Shown piece by piece: positions 11,465 through 19,291 of a stretch of 34,396 nt of DNA. Position 1 is the first letter of the stretch. Each line of letters opens with the position of its first letter. The notes under the pieces are model-generated. The model was given only the letters and a program-made list of their open reading frames with translations, made no database searches and had not been told where the DNA came from. The translations under genes were made by a program, and so were the position numbers. Source of the stretch: Actinomycetota bacterium (GTDB taxonomy: Bacteria; Actinomycetota; Actinomycetes; Nanopelagicales; Nanopelagicaceae). The stretch is taken from assembly GCA_009699825.1 (NCBI GenBank), contig WLNM01000002.1, positions 1 to 34,396 of the forward strand, written 5' to 3'.

Positions 11465-12084
11465 GCACACCCATAACTTTAGTTTTGGCAACGCGCAATC
11501 AAGGAAAGGTAAGAGAATTCCGTAGAATTCTTGATGCAATTTCACAAGGCACAATTAATCTGGTTGGACTTGAAGAATTCCCACTTACTACCGAAGTAGA
11601 AGAAACTGGGAGTACTTTTAAAGAAAATGCATTATTAAAGGCGCGAAGTGTGTGCAGTGAAACTGGATTGCCAGCAATCGCCGATGACAGTGGATTATGT
11701 GTAGATGCACTCAATGGAGCGCCTGGGATTTTTTCGGCTAGGTACGCAGGTGTGCACGGTGATGATCAAGCAAATAATTTAAAATTGTTAAAAGAAATAG
11801 AGAATATTCCTGAAGAAAAGCGTGGCGCTCACTTCACTTGTGCCGCAGCTCTTGTTCTTCCTGATGGCCGAGAGCATGTCTGTGTAGAAATCTTTGAAGG
11901 ATCGATTCTTTTTGCCCCGATCGGTAATCAAGGTTTTGGGTATGACCCCCTATTTAGGCCACAAGGTTTAGCAATCTCTAGCGCGCAAATGAGCGCGGAA
12001 GAGAAGGATTTGATTAGCCATCGCGGTAAATCACTCCGTTCAATAGCACCTTACGTAATCAGTTTGCTCTCCTCACTGGGGTAA
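11461..12084 (+). CDS. rdgB: XTP/dITP diphosphatase (RdgB/HAM1)
   Basis: [52 protein letters not shown] overlap with rph. Confidence 0.96.
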   Translation: MSTPITLVLATRNQGKVREFRRILDAISQGTINLVGLEEFPLTTEVEETGSTFKENALLKARSVCSETGLPAIADDSGLCVDALNGAPGIFSARYAGVHGDDQANNLKLLKEIENIPEEKRGAHFTCAAALVLPDGREHVCVEIFEGSILFAPIGNQGFGYDPLFRPQGLAISSAQMSAEEKDLISHRGKSLRSIAPYVISLLSSLG

Positions 12085-12139
12085 ACTTCTACTGTCCGAG
12101 TGCGTGAAGTAAGTACGTACCGCTACCCAAGGAGTTCAT

Positions 12140-12937
12140 GTGGCTGTCAAGAAAACCGCTAAAAAGTCAGCAGCGAAGAAGAGCGCTAAGAAGTCTGTTG
12201 CTCGCAAGTCAACAGCAAAGAGAAGTGTTAAGAAAGTTGCAAAGAAGAGCACCGCTCGTAAGTCTGCGGTAAAGAAGAGTGCTAAAAAATCTTCTGCACG
12301 CAAGGCAACAAAGAAATCTTCACGTCGTGCAACATCTGTTGATCGCTTAGTCGTACCAGCTGTTCCAGTTGGTGGCGCTCGCGGTCGCGTTGATGTTTCT
12401 ACAGTTCCAGCACCACGCAGTTCTGCAAAGTCAGTATCTTTTGATGACAAACCAAAGCAAGGTGCGTCTAATCGCGTAGTAGCAATAGTTATTGTTGGAA
12501 TTGTTCTCCTAGCAATTCTCGTATGGTCAAAGTCAGGAAAAACAGGAGATGACGCAGCAGCGCCATCAACTCCATCTAGTACTGCAACAATGACGGAAGA
12601 ACCAACAACACCTGCAACTGAAGAACCAACAACTCCTGCAGAACCAGTTGGAACTGTGGAAGCGCCTTCAAACTTTGTGGCAATAAAAACTGAAGGCGGA
12701 ATGAACTTACGTTGGAACGCGCCATCTGCAACAGATGGTCTGACAGGATACAAAGTTGAAGTTAAGCCTATGGGCGGCGAGTGGACTGTTGTTGCAACAA
12801 CTGATCCAACAGAGTTAACACATGCTGTGGCGCTGACCAGTGCTGAAGGCGGAACATTTTTTAGAGTTTCAAGTGTTTACTCAGATAACAAGAAAGCATC
12901 TGCAAAAATCTTTAGTCTTGCAGGTCAGTACGAATAA
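12140..12937 (+). CDS. Histone H1-like Lys/Ala/Ser-rich N-terminal tail + single TM helix + Thr/Pro linker + Fn3-like extracytoplasmic domain
   Basis: MAVKKTAKKSAAKKSAKKSVARKSTAKRSVKK...; TM segment NRVVAIVIVGIVLLAILVW; EEPTTPATEEPTTPAEP linker; APSNFVAIKTEGGMNLRWNAPSATDGLTGYKVEVKP resembles Fn3. GTG start with SD GGAG. Confidence 0.85.
   Translation: MAVKKTAKKSAAKKSAKKSVARKSTAKRSVKKVAKKSTARKSAVKKSAKKSSARKATKKSSRRATSVDRLVVPAVPVGGARGRVDVSTVPAPRSSAKSVSFDDKPKQGASNRVVAIVIVGIVLLAILVWSKSGKTGDDAAAPSTPSSTATMTEEPTTPATEEPTTPAEPVGTVEAPSNFVAIKTEGGMNLRWNAPSATDGLTGYKVEVKPMGGEWTVVATTDPTELTHAVALTSAEGGTFFRVSSVYSDNKKASAKIFSLAGQYE
12143..12330 (+). repeat. Degenerate in-frame AAR-AAR-(AGY/TCN)-GCN coding repeat (KKSA-type)
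   Basis: Repeated AAG-AAG-AGC-GCT-like units encoding KKSAKKS/ARKS. Confidence 0.75.
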
Positions 12938-12954
12938 AAGATTTAAATAAAATT

Positions 12955-12981
12955 GCCCTCGCGAAACGCGGGGGCTTTTTT
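12955..12981 (+). terminator. Intrinsic terminator between convergent genes (possibly bidirectional)
   Basis: GCCCTCGCG-AAA-CGCGGGGGC (9 bp stem, one G-U) followed by TTTTTT. Confidence 0.9.
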
Positions 12982-12989
12982 ATTGCGAT

Positions 12990-14741
12990 TTATTTGAGTT
13001 CAGAAAGAATTGCATCAACGTACACACTAATTCCAGTTGGAACTAAGTGCACGCCATCTGGAGCGAAGTATTCTGGATGCCCTTCAGAAATTTTGTTCCA
13101 ATCCACAATATTCACATTTTGATAGTTAGCGGCGACTTGGGAGATCAGTGCGTTGTTTTCATCTTTCCATCCGCGAGGAACTGCAGTATTAACAACAATT
13201 ATCTGTGGTTGATCCTTTATTGCTTCAAATATTGAAACTACTTCACTTTCAAGTAGTCGATTATTATTTCCCATATTCACAATCACTGATGAACCGACCA
13301 TGCGTGATTTATCCTTGTTGAGAACTTGAATCAATTCTGGTGCCTGACGACCCACATGCGCATTAATTAATCCAACTTGGCGACGATTAGATAATTCATT
13401 TCGTATCCCAAGGATTACCGAATCCCCTGCTACCCAGAGTCCATCTGATGGATTTGTAATCTGTGTATCTACTTCAGCCTCAGTAGTAATTTCCAACTTT
13501 AATTTAGCAAGATTTTGTTCACTGATTGCGATGGCATTGGCGCTGACCAAGGAAGTAGCTACGAGCACTGAAACAATTGATACAGCCAAGGTGGACTTTT
13601 GTCGCACACGAACTTTTTTGCTTCGATATTTCATTCCCCTAAACCACGATTCGATGTATCCATTTCTAAATGGCAACTCAATCCATCGAAGTGAAATATC
13701 AGCCAGCGCAAAAACAATCAGAATTCGAAGTGCATATAAAGCCCAGCTCGCACCAGCTAAATCAACACTTGGTCGAGTAACTTGGAAAATAATCCAGTGC
13801 CATAAGTAAATCGCGTATGAACGTTCGCCTATCCATAAAATAGCTTTTCCTTGTAAGAGTGGGGCAAATCGAGATGCAGGATGAACAACAGACATAATTA
13901 TTGCGCAACCAAAAATACTGACTAATGGAAAAGCAATTTTGTAAAGAGTGGAATTGCTTTCCTCTATGAATAAAAAACTAGCCAGCAATCCAAGAAAACC
14001 AAATACACCAATGCCATCAATAACATCTTGAGCTCGCTTAGCAATGTCTACCTTAAGGTTTTGTGGAATCCAATTAACTGCCAGTGCTGCTCCAAGGAAA
14101 AGGCCAATGCTGTGCGTATCTGTACCGAAGTACACATGGCTTACTCCTTGAGAAGAGTTTGCATCCACACTTAGCGAGACCAATAAAAGTGCAGCGCCAG
14201 ATCCAATAGCAATAAAGAGTGCGGCAGCAGGAATAATCTTGCGACCTAATTGACGAAGAACTAGAAGCAAAATAAGAGGCCAAATTAAATAAAATTGTGC
14301 TTCAACGCCAAGTGACCACGTGTGCTGTAAAAGCGGTGGTCGACCTATTGCTTCAAAGTAATCTTGGTGGCGAAACACCAACCACCAATTCATTAATCCG
14401 GCGAGCGAAAATGGAGTATCGGTGAGCAATCTCTTAATGGTGTCAGGTGCCCACACTCCAATAAAGAGCGTGGTAGTAATAATCATAAAAACTAAGGGTG
14501 GAAGCAATCTTCGAATACGAGATTTATAAAACGCACGAAGATCTAACCCACCGCTTCGCTGAATTGAATCCAAGAGCAAACGCGTTATGACATATCCAGA
14601 AATAACAAAGAATAGATCTACACCAAGAAACCCACCAGGTATCCAAGGAACACCTAAGTGATAGAGAATCACTGAAATGACTGCTACAGCGCGCAGTCCG
14701 TCAATTGCAGGGATGTATTTAACTCCGCGCTGAGCAGACAT
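12990..14741 (-). CDS. Acyltransferase 3 (OafA/OatA-like) with C-terminal SGNH domain
   Basis: IPAIDGLRAVAVISVILYHLG, GGFLGVDLFFVISGYVI; C-terminal SGNH blocks AGDSV, GNNN, PDGVHLVPTG. Confidence 0.92.
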   Translation of the reverse strand: MSAQRGVKYIPAIDGLRAVAVISVILYHLGVPWIPGGFLGVDLFFVISGYVITRLLLDSIQRSGGLDLRAFYKSRIRRLLPPLVFMIITTTLFIGVWAPDTIKRLLTDTPFSLAGLMNWWLVFRHQDYFEAIGRPPLLQHTWSLGVEAQFYLIWPLILLLVLRQLGRKIIPAAALFIAIGSGAALLLVSLSVDANSSQGVSHVYFGTDTHSIGLFLGAALAVNWIPQNLKVDIAKRAQDVIDGIGVFGFLGLLASFLFIEESNSTLYKIAFPLVSIFGCAIIMSVVHPASRFAPLLQGKAILWIGERSYAIYLWHWIIFQVTRPSVDLAGASWALYALRILIVFALADISLRWIELPFRNGYIESWFRGMKYRSKKVRVRQKSTLAVSIVSVLVATSLVSANAIAISEQNLAKLKLEITTEAEVDTQITNPSDGLWVAGDSVILGIRNELSNRRQVGLINAHVGRQAPELIQVLNKDKSRMVGSSVIVNMGNNNRLLESEVVSIFEAIKDQPQIIVVNTAVPRGWKDENNALISQVAANYQNVNIVDWNKISEGHPEYFAPDGVHLVPTGISVYVDAILSELK

Positions 14742-14746
14742 TGGAG

Positions 14747-15544
14747 TTACTTACGCTTTGCAGAACTCTTCTTTGCAACCTTTTTGGTCGACTTACCCTT
14801 TGGTGCGTTGAGTGCAGCTTTGGTGCGCTGACTTTCAACACGGATAGGGCCACGATTGATGATGGTGTCATCTGGATTTAGATTATCGAGAACACTCTTT
14901 TGGAGTTGAGCTAATCGGTTAAACGCCACTTCGAGACGAGTACGAGATTGATGTATCGCACTCTCTGCTGCATCAAGTGATTGCGTTTGAATGCGATACA
15001 AACGTTCTGCTTCTGAAATTACTCCAGAGAGCCATTGACGATAATTTGAAACTTCAGCGGTAGCCCCAGAGATAATCCGTTCGCCCTCGCGCCGCGCTGC
15101 CTGAGCCAGAGCGGTAACTTCGCGCTTCTTATCTTCCATTGCGCGTTCTGCAGCATCTTCTGCATTTGCAATCATCTCATCGGCTTCTGATTCGGCCGCT
15201 TGAATATATTTTCGCCCACGTGCTTCAGCACCAGAGAGCATGGATGCTGCTTTATTTTGTGCAGCTTCAAGTGCATCTTTTGCAGCGCGTGATGTTTCAT
15301 TTACAAGACGATCCGATGCTGCCTGCGCACGAGCTTCACGCAATTGCGCAGACTTGATCATGGACATCGCAGTTTCGGTTGCAAGAATTTCAAACTCTTC
15401 TTTACTGAGAGAAGTGATGTCGCGACGTGAGCGAAGATCTGCGAGTTGTTGCTCTAATTCGCGAATGCGGTCAACAGAACCTGGCGTTGCTTGCTCTTCA
15501 CCTGTGAAGCCAACCCAATTAAGAAAGCTCTTCTTCTCGCTCAT
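14747..15544 (-). CDS. DivIVA-like coiled-coil protein with Lys-rich C-terminal tail
   Basis: 265 aa, largely Ala/Glu/Arg heptad-like coiled coil; C-terminus APKGKSTKKVAKKSSAKRK. Confidence 0.7.
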   Translation of the reverse strand: MSEKKSFLNWVGFTGEEQATPGSVDRIRELEQQLADLRSRRDITSLSKEEFEILATETAMSMIKSAQLREARAQAASDRLVNETSRAAKDALEAAQNKAASMLSGAEARGRKYIQAAESEADEMIANAEDAAERAMEDKKREVTALAQAARREGERIISGATAEVSNYRQWLSGVISEAERLYRIQTQSLDAAESAIHQSRTRLEVAFNRLAQLQKSVLDNLNPDDTIINRGPIRVESQRTKAALNAPKGKSTKKVAKKSSAKRK

Positions 15545-15572
15545 TATTTTCCTTGCTGCCGACGGATATTTT

Positions 15573-15587
15573 CTAGAGATTCTCTAG
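15573..15587. repeat. Perfect inverted repeat CTAGAG-ATT-CTCTAG upstream of the DivIVA-like gene
   Basis: 6-bp arms, 3-nt spacer, read directly. Confidence 0.8.
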
Positions 15588-15671
15588 GGGCTTTAGATTA
15601 GAGCAGTTTGGGCTCTCGGCAAAAGTCCCCGTGTGAGTAAATGGGGGTTAGAGGCAGCAGTGAGGCCCTTC

Positions 15672-16316
15672 TTAATTGCGGTAGATAGCCACAGAAACTG
15701 CGATGTACTGCGAAATCCACGCTGCTAAAACAAAGATGTGAAATAGCTCGTGGAAGCCGAAATATTTTGCGTAACGACCTGGTTTCTTAAGTGCATAAAA
15801 AATCGTACCGACTGAATAAAAAAGCCCACCAATGATTATTGGAAGTAAAACCCAGAGTCCGCCTTCTCGATAAAGATGCGGCGTATAAGCAATTGCAACC
15901 CATCCAAGCAATAAATAATTTGCAACGTATAGCCAACGAGGTGCGCCAATCCAAAAAACGCGAACAGCAACTCCAAGAATCGCACCGATCCAAACGACTG
16001 TTAGCAAAATAAGACGATCTCGTCCTTCAAGTAGTGCAACAGCGAAGGGTGTGTACGAACCCGCAATGAGCAAATTGATATTGGCATGATCCCAACGACG
16101 CCACATTAGTTTCTTAGCGGGTGACCACGGAACACGATGATAAATAGCAGAAACACTGAAGAGCATGATTGCAGTGATGGAGTAGAGCGCGACAGCAAAT
16201 TTTAACGATGACTTACTTAGAATAAATAAGACTAGGGAAGCGATAAAGACCGCGGGTGTAGCGCCAAGATGAAACCACCCACGAAGTTTCGGTGGCGCTG
16301 GCACCTGCGTTGTCAT
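15672..16316 (-). CDS. trhA: Hemolysin III / PAQR family membrane protein
   Basis: Multi-TM protein with SAIYHR, DHANINLLIAGSYTPFA and HELFHIFVLAA. Confidence 0.92.
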   Translation of the reverse strand: MTTQVPAPPKLRGWFHLGATPAVFIASLVLFILSKSSLKFAVALYSITAIMLFSVSAIYHRVPWSPAKKLMWRRWDHANINLLIAGSYTPFAVALLEGRDRLILLTVVWIGAILGVAVRVFWIGAPRWLYVANYLLLGWVAIAYTPHLYREGGLWVLLPIIIGGLFYSVGTIFYALKKPGRYAKYFGFHELFHIFVLAAWISQYIAVSVAIYRN

Positions 16317-16328
16317 GAGATAAGCCTA
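16317..16328 (-). promoter_or_regulatory. Putative -10 box (TAGGCT) 6 nt upstream of the hemolysin III ATG
   Basis: Minus strand reads TAGGCT-TATCTC-ATG; no SD. Confidence 0.4.
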
Positions 16329-16340
16329 AGCCCATCTCAT

Positions 16341-17654
16341 TTATTTAGAAGCCGTGAATCCATATTCTAAATCAGCCTTGATATCCTCAATATTCTCCAG
16401 ACCTAGGCTTAATCGAACAAGTCCTGGTGTAACACCAGCGGCCAATTGTTCTTCTGGGCTCAACTGCGAGTGTGTCGTAGTTGCTGGATGAATCACCAAG
16501 GAACGTACATCGCCAATATTTGCAACATGGCTAAATAGTTTGAGAGATTCCACAAATTTCTTGCCGGCTTCTATGCCACCTTTGAGTTCAAATGAAAGTA
16601 CCGCACCAGATCCTTTAGGTGCATATTTCTTCGCCAGTTTGTTCCATGGCGAGTTTGAAAGGGATGCGTAATTAACTTTCTCGACACTTGGATGCTTGGA
16701 AAGCCATTCTGCAACTGACTTAGCATTTTCTAAGTGACGTTCAATGCGAAGGCTCAATGTTTCTAAACCCTGCGCAAGTAACCATGCATTAAATGGTGCA
16801 ACAGCCGCCCCGATATCGCGAAGCAATTGCAGGCGAATCTTGAAAATATATGCAAGGTTTGCGCCAAATGCTGAACCGACTCCAAGTGCTTGAGCAAATA
16901 CAAGTCCGTGATAACTTGGGTCTGGTTCATTAAATCCCTTAAATTTTGCAGGATATTTTGCGTAATCAAAGTTACCGGAATCGATAATTGCTCCAACGAC
17001 AGCATTACCGTGGCCAGATAAGAACTTAGTTGCAGAGTGGATTACAACATCTGCACCATATTCAATTGGCTTAATTACATATGGTGTTGCAACAGTGTTA
17101 TCAACAATCAACGGAACGCCTACTTCGTGAGCAATTTTGGCTACGCCCTCAATATCTAAAATGTCATTTTTTGGGTTAGCAATTGTTTCGCCAAAGAACG
17201 CCTTCGTATTTGGTCGTACAGCTTTGCGCCATGAATCAAGATCATCCGGATCTTCAACAAATGTAACTTCGACACCGAACTTTGGAAGTGTGTAGTGAAA
17301 TAGATTGTAAGTTCCACCGTACAGGCTTGGACTAGAAACAATGTGATCGCCCGCTTCAGCGACATTAAGCACTGAATAAGTTGTTGCTGCAGATCCGGAT
17401 GCAACTAGAAGTGCGGCTACACCACCTTCAAGTGCTGCTAACCGTTGCTCAACTGCATCCTGAGTTGGATTCATGATTCGCGTATAAATATTTCCAAGCT
17501 CTGCTAAACCAAAGAGGTTGGCAGCATGCTGAGTATCTCTAAATTGATAAGCAGTCGTTTGATACAAAGGAAGTGCGCGTGCTCCTGTTGTTGGGTCAGG
17601 CGTTTGACCAGCATGAATTTGTAAAGTTTCAAAAGACCATTTGTTATCTGACAT
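16341..17654 (-). CDS. metY: O-acetylhomoserine/O-acetylserine sulfhydrylase
   Basis: 437 aa; ETLQIHAGQTPDPTTGARALPLYQTTAYQF, PLIVDNTVATPYVIKPIEYGADVVIHSATKFLSGHG (PLP Lys). Confidence 0.95.
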   Translation of the reverse strand: MSDNKWSFETLQIHAGQTPDPTTGARALPLYQTTAYQFRDTQHAANLFGLAELGNIYTRIMNPTQDAVEQRLAALEGGVAALLVASGSAATTYSVLNVAEAGDHIVSSPSLYGGTYNLFHYTLPKFGVEVTFVEDPDDLDSWRKAVRPNTKAFFGETIANPKNDILDIEGVAKIAHEVGVPLIVDNTVATPYVIKPIEYGADVVIHSATKFLSGHGNAVVGAIIDSGNFDYAKYPAKFKGFNEPDPSYHGLVFAQALGVGSAFGANLAYIFKIRLQLLRDIGAAVAPFNAWLLAQGLETLSLRIERHLENAKSVAEWLSKHPSVEKVNYASLSNSPWNKLAKKYAPKGSGAVLSFELKGGIEAGKKFVESLKLFSHVANIGDVRSLVIHPATTTHSQLSPEEQLAAGVTPGLVRLSLGLENIEDIKADLEYGFTASK

Positions 17655-17663
17655 CAGGTGCGA

Positions 17664-17696
17664 CCTCCTCGGCGTAGTGAGTGATTTACTCAGGAG
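17664..17696 (-). promoter_or_regulatory. Possible SD-sequestering hairpin in the metY 5' leader
   Basis: Minus strand CTCCT-GAGT-AAATC-ACTC-(9 nt)-AGGAG(G): the SD can pair with upstream CTCCT. Confidence 0.4.
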
Positions 17697-17699
17697 AAG

Positions 17700-17716
17700 A
17701 AAGTAACAAATACTTT
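17700..17716. repeat. Perfect inverted repeat AAAGTA-ACAAA-TACTTT upstream of metY
   Basis: 6-bp arms, 5-nt spacer. Confidence 0.75.
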
Positions 17717-17765
17717 AAAAAAGTTCTCACGAGTAACTAGTTGTTGCAAGTTATTCGCAAGAAAA

Positions 17766-18971
17766 TTACTTCAAAGAACGAAGAGATCTCACGCTTAACG
17801 ATGCGAGTGCAGCAACAAATGTAAGTATTCCCGTTGCCCACAACGTTGTCGTAATTCCAAAATAAGCAGCCGCTGGTCCCGCAAATGCCACACCAATCGG
17901 AGCAATACCAAATGAACCAAATGCATCGTATGCGGCAACACGCGAGAAGGATTCCTCAGGAATGTGTGTTTGCATAGCTGTATTCCATTGGACCATAAAC
18001 ACATCGATTGCTATTCCTGAAATAACTCCACACAGCATTGTCAACAAGAGCGGCTGCGAAGTTGCAATAGCAATATCCCAAATAGATGAGCACGCAATAA
18101 GAATCATTGAAGAAACTAAGGGTCGCTTGAATTTAACCTTAAGTGCAATCGCACTTCCGCAGATCATTCCAGCGGTGACAGCCGCAAGATTAAGTGACCA
18201 ATTACGTGGTCCATTTCCACCTTCGTTATATGCAAGAGGACCAAGTACTTGCCACACAGATTCAAAACACATGTTAATAATTGCGAATGTGCAGACAATT
18301 GCGATTACCCATGGGCGAGATATAAATTCACGCCATCCAATTCGTAAATCATGAAGTACTGAGTTGTCAGTGCGCTGTGGCATTGGTGGCAAATCTAAAT
18401 TCCAAACAAGAATTCCAGCGATAAAAAATGTCAGTGCATCAATTAATAGAGCCCAACCAGATCCGTACAGAGTGACAAGAGTTCCACCTAGCAGTGCTCC
18501 CACAACAAATCCAATATTGCTAGAAAGTGCAACAACTGCATTTCCATCTTTAAATTTTTCTTTTGGCAAGATATCTGGAAGAACGCCAGTCATTGCCGGC
18601 CACCACAATGCATTCAGAATTCCAAAGAGCGCACCCATTGATGCTAAGAGCCAGATGGAAGGAAAATTACCGATAAATGAGATCGCACTTATTGCAGCAA
18701 AAAAACTACCGATAATGTCTGCTCCACCAACAACGCGATTGCGTTTATAGCGATCGCCTACAACACCACCAAGCAACATCAGCGCAACCATTGGTACAAA
18801 ACGTGCTGCCATAACAATACTGAGATCTTTTCCATCGGCTCCAGGAATACTTAAAACGCCGTACGCCAATGCAACAGGTGAAAGACCATTTCCTAAATTT
18901 GAAATAAATCGCGCACTGACAAGTGGGACGAAACCTTTATGTGCACGAAGTTCTTTTAGTTGAGTTATCAA
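17766..18971 (-). CDS. MFS transporter (enterobactin-exporter/MFS_3-like)
   Basis: 401 aa, about 12 TM; GGVVGDRYKRNRVVGGADIIG motif; TTG start with SD GGGAG. Confidence 0.85.
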   Translation of the reverse strand: MITQLKELRAHKGFVPLVSARFISNLGNGLSPVALAYGVLSIPGADGKDLSIVMAARFVPMVALMLLGGVVGDRYKRNRVVGGADIIGSFFAAISAISFIGNFPSIWLLASMGALFGILNALWWPAMTGVLPDILPKEKFKDGNAVVALSSNIGFVVGALLGGTLVTLYGSGWALLIDALTFFIAGILVWNLDLPPMPQRTDNSVLHDLRIGWREFISRPWVIAIVCTFAIINMCFESVWQVLGPLAYNEGGNGPRNWSLNLAAVTAGMICGSAIALKVKFKRPLVSSMILIACSSIWDIAIATSQPLLLTMLCGVISGIAIDVFMVQWNTAMQTHIPEESFSRVAAYDAFGSFGIAPIGVAFAGPAAAYFGITTTLWATGILTFVAALASLSVRSLRSLK

Positions 18972-19027
18972 CGTAACTCCCTTGGCTAAATTGAGCCTAA
19001 TTTTGTAATTAAATTACCTAATTAATG

Positions 19028-19111
19028 TGGTGCGGGAGGCGGGACTTGAACCCGCACGTCCGAAGACACAGGTTCCTAAGACCTGCGTGTCTGCCATTTC
19101 ACCACTCCCGC
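19028..19111 (-). tRNA. tRNA-Leu (anticodon TAG), CCA encoded
   Basis: Minus strand GCGGGAGTGGTGAAATGGCAGACACGCAGGTCTTAGGAACCTG...CGGGTTCAAGTCCCGCCTCCCGCACCA; acceptor GCGGGAG/CTCCCGC; anticodon loop CTTAGGA; long variable arm. Confidence 0.96.
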
Positions 19112-19278
19112 AAAAGAGTGTCACAGGATTACTAACTAAAACCTGTTGAGTGTGCCCAAGGTTAGAGGTTAATTCGCGATGATGCCAAAACGGCTAATTT
19201 TTACGAAGGGGTCGTCCGTATCATGCGAAGGAAAAATCAGTGGATTTGATATCAACGCCAGAGTGCAGGTGCTGCGAG

Positions 19279-19291
19279 TAACCTTTGACAG
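19279..19291 (+). promoter_or_regulatory. Putative -10 box (TAACCT) 7 nt upstream of the argS ATG
   Basis: TAACCT-TTGACAG-ATG; no SD. Confidence 0.4.

Noticed and set aside
12136-12753. 205-aa ORF antisense to the H1-like gene
   Set aside because: Mirror of the Lys/Ala repeat codons; low-complexity (FLALFFAADFLA) product, no start signal; the + strand ORF has SD and a sensible architecture.
15588-15660. TPP-riboswitch-like string on the minus strand (CACGGGGACTTTTGCCGAGAG)
   Set aside because: Resembles only the first half of a THI box; the conserved CUGAGA and ACCUGA...GAUAAUGC elements are absent, and the downstream gene is DivIVA-like.
17707-17735. Possible uORF upstream of metY (GTG AGA ACT TTT TTA AAG ... 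GAG TAA)
   Set aside because: No SD, no Cys/Met codon run expected of an attenuator peptide; likely chance.
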